Positions 58,074-64,000 of a stretch of 64,000 nt of DNA are shown here, piece by piece. A program made the position numbers and the translations under genes. Position 1 is the first letter of the stretch; each line of letters starts with the position of its first letter. Under the pieces are notes generated by a model. It made no database searches. It was not told the origin of the DNA and worked only from the letters and a program-made list of their open reading frames with translations. This DNA is from Nocardioides sp. Iso805N. Lineage in GTDB: Bacteria > Actinomycetota > Actinomycetes > Propionibacteriales > Nocardioidaceae. The stretch lies in assembly GCF_000364605.1 (NCBI RefSeq), contig NZ_KB822588.1, positions 1-64,000 on the forward strand, given 5' to 3'.

Positions 58074-59030
58074 TCACAGACCGCGGCCATGTCGCTGCAC
58101 CTGCTTGAGGAGCCAGCCCGCGCGAACCAGGCCGACGCCCACCAGCACCGCCGCGTAGGCTCGCAACTGCGCCGGATCACGGACGAGCGCGGAGAGAGCC
58201 CAGCGAGCGGCATCCCGGCGCCGGCCGCCGGCCGCGTGTGCGAAGGCGATCTGACCGGCCATCCGGGCCCACCCGCGTCGGTCGCTGCGGAACTCGGGAA
58301 ACTTCTTCAGTACATAGGTCAGGCCGTCACTGACCGCGTCCCACTTGTCGCCGAAGTATGACGTCCGCGCCCAGTCGACCATCAGCAGCGGCTTCGGCAC
58401 CGACACGATCTCACCGCGCGACGCCAGCCGCAGCAGCAGGTCGTAGTCCTCGCCATAGCACTGCGGAAGCTGCTCGTCGACGAGCCCGACGGCCCCCAAC
58501 AGGTCCTCTCGGCGCAGCAGCAGGGCGGAGGGATGCAGCCCCAGCACGCGGGAGCGCAGCAGCTGGGCGAAGTCGACACGCGCCGGTGGCATGTGCTCGA
58601 CGAGTCCCTGCTCGGTCGAGATCACCATGCCGGTGGCGATGGCGACGGCGTCCGGACATGCCCGCCACAGATCGACCTGCTCACGCAGCTTGGTCGGTGC
58701 CCAGGAGTCGTCGTCGTCGCAGAAGGCGACCAAGTCGGTGGTTGCGGCGAGGATGCCGGTGTTCCGGGCACCGGCCAGCCCCGGTGTGCGGTCGTTGGCC
58801 ACCACCCGCAGGGAGCGCCCGTCACGATCCGCGTCCACTGCGACGGGCCGCGGCTCGGTCCGATCGTGCACGACCACGACGTCGACCGCGCCGTCGTAGG
58901 TCTGTTGCAGAGCGGCGGAGACCGCCCGGCGCAGCAGCACGGGGCGGTCGACCGTCGCGATGACCACGGTGACCGACGGCCAGCTGGGCGTCGCGGAGTC
59001 GTGCGGCGTCGCGGCGCTCGACGCGGTCAT
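58074..59030 (-). CDS. Glycosyltransferase family 2 protein
   Basis: A 318-residue GT-A glycosyltransferase: TVVIATVDRPVLLRRAVSAA, FCDDDDSW (D105-D108, metal-binding) and YGEDYDLLLRLA. It transfers a sugar from a nucleotide donor during repeat-unit assembly. The start overlaps the CDP-alcohol transferase stop (ATGA). Confidence 0.88.
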   Translation of the reverse strand: MTASSAATPHDSATPSWPSVTVVIATVDRPVLLRRAVSAALQQTYDGAVDVVVVHDRTEPRPVAVDADRDGRSLRVVANDRTPGLAGARNTGILAATTDLVAFCDDDDSWAPTKLREQVDLWRACPDAVAIATGMVISTEQGLVEHMPPARVDFAQLLRSRVLGLHPSALLLRREDLLGAVGLVDEQLPQCYGEDYDLLLRLASRGEIVSVPKPLLMVDWARTSYFGDKWDAVSDGLTYVLKKFPEFRSDRRGWARMAGQIAFAHAAGGRRRDAARWALSALVRDPAQLRAYAAVLVGVGLVRAGWLLKQVQRHGRGL

Positions 59031-59809
59031 CGGGCGCTCACACGCGGTTGCTGTGCCGCCGGCCTCGGGGCCGCCGCGGCGGCGTCCACACCGGCCAGCT
59101 CGATGAAGCGACGCCGGAGGGTGGCGGCGAGGAGGAGGAGGTTGGCACCCGCCAGGACGGCGTAGACGACCAGGAAGACGGCAGGGACGGGCAGCAGCAG
59201 CAGGCATGCGTTGAGCACCCCGGTGTCGGCGGGCAGCTGGACGAGCCCGCGGCTGGCGCGCGGCGACCGGTCGGGCACCTGCCTGGACCCACCGCCGTCC
59301 CGCAGCTGCTCGCCGAGCACCTGGGCGAAGAACCTCGTGGTGGAGACGACCGCGAAGAGGAGCGGCAGCGCCAGCGCCAGCCGGCCCGGGCCGGGCAGAT
59401 CGGTGGCCCGGTAGAGGGCGACCGCGATGCTGAGGTGGACCGCGCTGTGGCGGGCGCAGTCGAGGACGTGGTCGAGCCACTCCCCGGCCCGGCTGGACCG
59501 CCCGGTGAGACGGGCCAGCTGACCGTCCGCGGAGTCCAGTCCGAAGGAGATCACGAGCAGCGCGAAGACGACCAGGACGGTTGGCACCGACATCGGCATC
59601 AGGCAGAGCCCGAGCAGCGCCACCGCCCAGAGCGCCCCGCCAGCGATGGAGACCGCGCTCGGACTCAGCCCGAGCATTGCCCCGGCGGCGCCGCCGATGC
59701 GGCCGAGTCGTCGATTGACCACGCGGGTGTAGAACGGGACTCCTGCGCCTGGCTTCTGGCGCGCGGCCAGGGCCTGGTAGGCGTCACGAAAGGTCCAGGT
59801 CTGTCTCAC
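59027..59809 (-). CDS. CDP-alcohol phosphotransferase
   Basis: A 260-residue membrane enzyme with the complete CDP-AP motif DxxDGxxARx8Gx3Dx3D at residues 92-117 (D92, D95-G96, A99-R100, G109, D113, D117) and hydrophobic helices. It moves a phospho-alcohol group from a CDP donor to an acceptor. Placed in a polysaccharide operon, it may add a phospho-substituent to the polymer or make a special lipid. GTG start overlaps the upstream stop. Confidence 0.88.
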   Translation of the reverse strand: MRQTWTFRDAYQALAARQKPGAGVPFYTRVVNRRLGRIGGAAGAMLGLSPSAVSIAGGALWAVALLGLCLMPMSVPTVLVVFALLVISFGLDSADGQLARLTGRSSRAGEWLDHVLDCARHSAVHLSIAVALYRATDLPGPGRLALALPLLFAVVSTTRFFAQVLGEQLRDGGGSRQVPDRSPRASRGLVQLPADTGVLNACLLLLPVPAVFLVVYAVLAGANLLLLAATLRRRFIELAGVDAAAAAPRPAAQQPRVSAR

Positions 59810-62799
59810 GGGCTCGCCTGTTCGGTCGGTGCCGGCTGCTCGGTCGGTGACGGAGGTGCCGTCTGCCCGTCGTCGGCGAACTGCGCGCTGAGGGCCAGGT
59901 CCATGCTCACGTTCGGCGTCGCCCGGTAGTTGGAGTGCACCTCGACGCTGATCACGTTGCTGCCGGCGACGAGGTCCGAGGAGTCGAGCGAGACGGTGAG
60001 AGGGTCGGCCATCGCGGCTGCCGTCTTCGGCGCCGCGGTCGCGTACGTCGAGGGCCCGACCTGGCCGGCAGGGAGGTTCTTGCGGGCCACCTCGTGGCCG
60101 TTGAGGTAGACCACGACGCCGTCGTCGGCCCGCGTCGTCAGCCTGAGCACACTCAGCTGGCTGGGATCGTCGACGGTGAAGGACCGCCGGTAGTAGGTCG
60201 TGATCTGACGCTGCTGGCCCGGGGGTACATCGACATTCGTCACGATCGACGGATCACCCCAGCCCAGGGGTGCGGCGCCGCTCGGCCACGCTGAGTCGTC
60301 GAAGGGGACCGACTGCCATCCCACGGCCGGCGGGGCGCTGGCGTTGACGAGGTAGTGCCAAGCCGACCCTGCCGCGACCAAGTCGACCCGGATCGACGCC
60401 ACGGCCGTCGTGGGCGACCGATCGCCCTGGCCGTCGGTGGCCCGCACGAAGAAGCGGTCGTCGGGGGCGGAGTCGGCAACCTGGATGCTGGTCTGGGTAG
60501 TGGTGGCCACGACACGGCCGCCGCGCAGTACCTCGTACGTCGTACCGGTCGCGCCCGAGCCGGTCCAGGACAGCGTGGCGACCTGGCCCGAGAGCTCGGC
60601 GGTCAGTCCGGTCGGCGCCGGCGGGGCGGTGTGCGGTCGTACGGCGAACCGCACGAAGCCGCCTGCCCACTGGCTGCGGCCGTCGGTGGCGATGACACTG
60701 GTGAAGCTGCCGCCGGCCCAGAGGGTGCCGTCCGAAGCGACGTCCAGCGCCCACGCGCCGTAGCCGTTGCGTGCCTTCGCGGTCGGGTGGAACGCCGGGA
60801 GATAGGTGCCGGTGGCGGCGTCCCACGCGCCGACGTAGTCGATCGCGTTCGCCTGCTGCCACGTCGGATCGGTGTCGCCTGGGGAGAGCGAGTAGCTCTG
60901 CTGGCCGGAGAAGGCCCAGTCGCCACAGTGGCAGCCGCCGTAGACGACCTGGTCGTTGTTGTCCGTGATCGCCTGAACATCGCCGCCGGCACGCATGACG
61001 TTGAGGCTGATCGGCGCCAGACTGGACGCGTCGTACCCGAACATGGAGTGCTCGCTGCCGCCGACCCAGAACGTGTCGCCGGTGGCGTGGATCGCCTGCT
61101 GGTACGGCGAGCTGGCGACCGAGTAGAGCGGGCTGAACGGGATGACCGCGGCTCCCGGAGCCGCCGAGATGATCGCCTCGCGCATCGCCGGGGTGGTGCC
61201 GGACTTGGTGAAGTAGCCCGAGACGTAGACCCGACTGCCGTCGCTGCTGGCGTCGATCGACTGAACCTCGCCGTCGAAGGCCGGATTCCAGGTGGGGTCC
61301 GGGGTCGCGTCGGCGACGTTGAGCCGGGCCGCCTTGCGCGCATAGACGGCGTAGCGCGAACTGCCGCCGGTGAAGTGGGTGAAGTCGCCGCCGAGGTAGA
61401 GCCAGTCCCCCTGGACGTCCATCGTCTGGACCTCGGCATGCTCACTGCTGATGCGGTCCTCAACCTTGATCGGCCAGCTGGTCGCGGTTGCTCCCGTCGT
61501 CGGGTCCAGCGCGACCAGAGCGGGCTGGGCGACGCCGTTCACCGTGTCGAACTCACCGCCCACCGCGAGGGTCCCGTTCGGCAGGGCCGCCAGCGCGTTG
61601 ACCTGGCCGTCGAGCACCGGGCGGAAGCCCGGGAGCCAGTCCCCGGTCGTCGCGTCGAAGGCGGCCAGATAGCTCTGTGGGACCGACTGGGTGGCGGCTC
61701 CGGCGGGGGAGCGGTCGGCGTGTTCCTCGACGCGGGCGAAGTTCCCGCCGACGTACATCACGTTGCCGATCTGCGCGAAGGCATGGGCCTCGGTGTGGAG
61801 CTCGTCGGTGTTGCCGTCGGCCAGGCCGGCCACCCCCCAGGTGCCGGGCAGAGCCGCAGACTGAGCCAACGGTGGCTGTTCCTCCTGGGGCGCTCCGGAG
61901 TCGGGAATGCTCGGGTAGCTGAGCTGGTCTGTGGTCAGCTCGGGCCGCAGCCAGACCTGTGTCATCGGCGTGGCGTAGGCGCCCTCGGTGGCGTAGAGGA
62001 ACGAGCTCGCATCGGTCGAGCCAGCGATCGCACGGCCGTAGTTGAAGCCCGACACCCAGCCGTTGGCCGCGTCCAGGTAGCTCCACAACCGGTTGATCCC
62101 GTCACTCCCGTCTCCATCGATGTTGCGGGTCGTCACACCCTGCAGGACGGTGCTGCTTCGACCTCCGGTGTCGCGGTCGCCACTCGGACCGTAGATCGTG
62201 GCGTCGGCCGGCTGGCCCGCACCGAAGGCCCACGACCAACGCGGCATCTTGGTCAGCTTGAGCCGGACGTCCGTCGTGGTGGCGCCTGCACGGTCCGCTG
62301 CTCGCACCACGCGTACGCCGTCGACCAGACTCGACGGCGCCGTGCCGTCGAGCAGCCCGTCGATCATCTGGTCGGAGAGCTGGCGCGGCTTGAAGGCCGC
62401 CTGGTTCCAGATGTTGGATTGCACCTGGGCGGGCGTGCCCTGGCCGTCGCCGCCATCGAGCCAACCGTCGCGACCGCGACCGATGAGCACCCAGCCGCCG
62501 CCATCGGTGGTCATGTCGCAGTAGAACTGCTCCGGTGCGACCAGCGTCGGCGTCACGAGCCAGTAGACGCCATCGGTGGCGTCCGGCACGTTCTGCTTGA
62601 TCTCCCAGCAGGATGCGGCGGCTCGCTCGGCCGTGCTCCCGTCAGGCACCCAGGTGGTCGCGGCGGGCACCGGGGTGGACGCCCCCTCCGCCCGTGCCTG
62701 CGGAGCGACGACAGGTGTGCTGATCGCCACCGCCACGGCTGCGACCGTGGCCGAGATGATCCATCGCCTGCCGCCGCACGTCCGGCTCCCACGGCTCAT
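59806..62799 (-). CDS. Secreted fibrinogen-like / beta-propeller / FN3 protein
   Basis: A 997-residue exported protein. Signal peptide residues 1-37 (ends ARA). A fibrinogen-related domain follows (about 60-285, with FYCDMTTDGGGWVLIG), then a beta-propeller-like repeat region (about 315-715), a fibronectin type III domain (about 725-810) and a C-terminal jelly-roll-like domain (about 815-975) and Pro/Thr/Glu tail. Such domains bind carbohydrates or proteins. It is the first large gene of the minus-strand operon, and the start overlaps an upstream HTH ORF (ATGA). Confidence 0.85.
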   Translation of the reverse strand: MSRGSRTCGGRRWIISATVAAVAVAISTPVVAPQARAEGASTPVPAATTWVPDGSTAERAAASCWEIKQNVPDATDGVYWLVTPTLVAPEQFYCDMTTDGGGWVLIGRGRDGWLDGGDGQGTPAQVQSNIWNQAAFKPRQLSDQMIDGLLDGTAPSSLVDGVRVVRAADRAGATTTDVRLKLTKMPRWSWAFGAGQPADATIYGPSGDRDTGGRSSTVLQGVTTRNIDGDGSDGINRLWSYLDAANGWVSGFNYGRAIAGSTDASSFLYATEGAYATPMTQVWLRPELTTDQLSYPSIPDSGAPQEEQPPLAQSAALPGTWGVAGLADGNTDELHTEAHAFAQIGNVMYVGGNFARVEEHADRSPAGAATQSVPQSYLAAFDATTGDWLPGFRPVLDGQVNALAALPNGTLAVGGEFDTVNGVAQPALVALDPTTGATATSWPIKVEDRISSEHAEVQTMDVQGDWLYLGGDFTHFTGGSSRYAVYARKAARLNVADATPDPTWNPAFDGEVQSIDASSDGSRVYVSGYFTKSGTTPAMREAIISAAPGAAVIPFSPLYSVASSPYQQAIHATGDTFWVGGSEHSMFGYDASSLAPISLNVMRAGGDVQAITDNNDQVVYGGCHCGDWAFSGQQSYSLSPGDTDPTWQQANAIDYVGAWDAATGTYLPAFHPTAKARNGYGAWALDVASDGTLWAGGSFTSVIATDGRSQWAGGFVRFAVRPHTAPPAPTGLTAELSGQVATLSWTGSGATGTTYEVLRGGRVVATTTQTSIQVADSAPDDRFFVRATDGQGDRSPTTAVASIRVDLVAAGSAWHYLVNASAPPAVGWQSVPFDDSAWPSGAAPLGWGDPSIVTNVDVPPGQQRQITTYYRRSFTVDDPSQLSVLRLTTRADDGVVVYLNGHEVARKNLPAGQVGPSTYATAAPKTAAAMADPLTVSLDSSDLVAGSNVISVEVHSNYRATPNVSMDLALSAQFADDGQTAPPSPTEQPAPTEQASP

Positions 62800-63122
62800 G
62801 ACATGTGTCCGTGTCTCGCTCGGTACGTTGGCATCACAGAATGGTGAGGGCCGCGGAGCCGCGCCATGACGCGGAACGGCGGAGAAATCTCGTCCGGAGG
62901 GCTCTGCGCGCTCTCCGGACCCGACGAGGGCGGCACCCATCCGCTGCTCAGCCACAGACCGCGCAGCGCGTCGCTCCATCTCCCGACCTCAGCCTCGGTC
63001 ACGCCGAGATCGGCAGCCACGGCCCGGACCGTGTCTGTCCCGGACAACGCCCGCAGCACGCCACCGATGCGACGCCTCGTGACATGCGGCTCCTCGCAGG
63101 GGCTGTTCTCAGCAGAACCCAC
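62796..63122 (-). CDS. Small helix-turn-helix protein heading the polysaccharide operon
   Basis: A 108-residue ORF from GTG 63122 (a GTG at 63227 is an alternative). Residues about 15-60 contain a helix-turn-helix-like stretch (RRRIGGVLRALSGTDTVRAV and AADLGVTEAEVGRWSDAL). The stop overlaps the next gene's ATG (ATGA), which supports real coding and coupling. It may regulate the operon. No ribosome site is obvious. This leaves only 63123-63280 as an upstream gap, which holds the mshD promoter. Confidence 0.5.
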   Translation of the reverse strand: MGSAENSPCEEPHVTRRRIGGVLRALSGTDTVRAVAADLGVTEAEVGRWSDALRGLWLSSGWVPPSSGPESAQSPPDEISPPFRVMARLRGPHHSVMPTYRARHGHMS

Positions 63123-63267
63123 GTGGATGGGAGCGAGTACCGCGCGAGATATGACGCGCGAATGTGAAAAAGCGGCCCGCGAAGACGCCCCGACGCTTGA
63201 GATGTCGCCTCGTGAACGGCCCGACACGCAATCCGTGGGCCCGCGACATGCGCCTCACCACGCCCTC

Positions 63268-63273
63268 TAGGGT
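63268..63273 (+). promoter_or_regulatory. Leaderless -10 of mshD
   Basis: TAGGGT is 7 nt before the ATG at 63281. Confidence 0.55.
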
Positions 63274-63280
63274 GAGTCGC

Positions 63281-64000
63281 ATGCTCGACATCACCTCGCT
63301 CGCCCGCCTGACCGAGGCCGCCGACGGCGTCGCGCCGCTCGACGAGTCCACGCTCCTCGCGGTCCGACACCACCCCGAGTCGGTCGAGGTGTGGGGCGAC
63401 AACCGCGGCTTCGGGCTGCTGCACGGCGACGAGATGTCTCTGGTGGTGCTGCCGAACGAGCGCGGCACCGGCCTCGGTCGCCGGCTGCTCCTCCAGGCAC
63501 CTGCCGAGGCGCGGCTGGCCTGGTCCCACGGCGACCACCCGGCCGCCCGCGCGCTGGCCGCGTCGTACGGCTGGGAGCGGGTGCGCGAGCTGTGGGTGAT
63601 GCGACGACCTTCGTCGATCCCGCTGACCGTCGGAGAGGTGCCCGCCGGGATCACGGTGCGCGGGTTCGCGCCCGGCGACGAGGACGAGCTGCTGCGCGTC
63701 AACGCCGCCGCGTTCGCCTCCCACCCGGAGCAGGGGGCACTGGACCGGGCCGGGTTGCAGGAGCGGATGGCCGAGCCGTGGTTCTCCGCGGCCGGGCTGA
63801 TCACCGCGTGGGATGACGCGACCGGTCGCCTGCTCGCCTTCCACTGGACCAAGCAGCACAGCCCTGCGTCAGGCGAGGTCTACGTCGTCGGGGTCGACCC
63901 GGCCGCCCAGGGCCGTGGCCTCGGCCGCCTGGTCACCGTCGCCGGGCTGGCCCACCTGCTCTCGCGCGGGGTCGACGAGATCCATCTGTACGTCGAGGGT
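63281..64000 (+). CDS. mshD: Mycothiol synthase (partial, truncated by window end)
   Basis: The first 240 codons. Two GNAT acetyltransferase domains are present as in MshD: the N-terminal one has LPNERGTGLGRRLLLQ, and the second begins with ITVRGFAPGDEDELLRVN and has the acetyl-CoA loop VGVDPAAQGRGLGRLVT. Conserved FHWTKQHS and EVYVVG segments match mycothiol synthase. It makes mycothiol, the main thiol of actinobacteria, from desacetylmycothiol. Divergent from the HTH gene. Confidence 0.9.
   Translation, partial: MLDITSLARLTEAADGVAPLDESTLLAVRHHPESVEVWGDNRGFGLLHGDEMSLVVLPNERGTGLGRRLLLQAPAEARLAWSHGDHPAARALAASYGWERVRELWVMRRPSSIPLTVGEVPAGITVRGFAPGDEDELLRVNAAAFASHPEQGALDRAGLQERMAEPWFSAAGLITAWDDATGRLLAFHWTKQHSPASGEVYVVGVDPAAQGRGLGRLVTVAGLAHLLSRGVDEIHLYVEG

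Overview
The window is a high-GC actinobacterial chromosome segment. It carries mycothiol synthase (mshD), GlnR, a complete mce lipid-import operon, GTG starts, many 4-nt ATGA/GTGA gene overlaps, many predicted leaderless promoters (TANNNT placed 6-7 nt before the start codon), and dispersed repeats that read as EPVEA when translated. Together these suggest a member of Nocardioidaceae, most like Nocardioides. This is an inference without any database search. No rRNA, insertion sequence, prophage or CRISPR array is visible; there is one tRNA (Trp).

Layout. (1) 0.2-3.1 kb: a tandem Nudix protein, a geranylgeranyl-reductase-type flavoprotein and a secreted DUF4232-like protein. (2) 3.3-26.5 kb, all minus strand: the transcription/translation superlocus in the order tRNA-Trp, secE, nusG, rplK, rplA, L10 leader, rplJ, rplL, then an 11-kb mce operon (ATPase, two YrbE permeases, MceA-F, two Mce-associated proteins), then rpoB and rpoC. 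The mce operon sits between rplL and rpoB. (3) 26.7-31.4 kb: aminotransferase, adenosine deaminase, RlmC-type 23S rRNA methyltransferase, and a DUF559 nuclease-like gene framed by palindromes. (4) 31.5-36.5 kb: dTDP-rhamnose genes (a fused rmlC-rmlD, then divergent rmlB and rmlA) and a UDP-glucose dehydrogenase. (5) 36.5-42.4 kb: an AbiEi-like regulator, cysD-cysN sulfate activation, ppnP, and the sseC-like / rhodanese / DUF4395 sulfur operon preceded by a probable cysteine-responsive leader peptide. (6) 42.5-47.3 kb: two GDP-mannose dehydratase-type genes, a thioredoxin, a secreted Lys-rich protein, a MoaD/ThiS protein and glnR. (7) 47.4-63.1 kb: an exopolysaccharide cluster with sugar transferase, epimerase, GH16 hydrolase, chain-length protein, PssD/PssE-type glycosyltransferase, flippase, ligase, GT2, CDP-alcohol phosphotransferase, a large secreted fibrinogen-like/beta-propeller protein and a membrane-anchored sigma factor with PKD domains. 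(8) 63.3 kb to the end: mshD, cut by the window edge.

How they fit together. The rml, ugd, gmd and galE genes can supply activated sugars to the polysaccharide cluster. The sulfur genes (cysDN, rhodanese, DUF4395, thioredoxin) and mshD form a cysteine/mycothiol theme. glnR, the rhodanese/DUF1416 pair and mshD are neighbours in other actinobacteria, so the polysaccharide cluster looks like an insertion into a conserved neighbourhood. The most interesting signals are the Cys-codon leader peptide at 42305-42400, the sigma factor/zinc finger/membrane/PKD fusion coupled to polysaccharide export genes, in-frame insertions of dispersed palindromic repeats into at least six proteins, a DUF559 gene framed by palindromes, and a symmetric shared -10 element that may start leaderless rmlA and rmlB transcripts in both directions.
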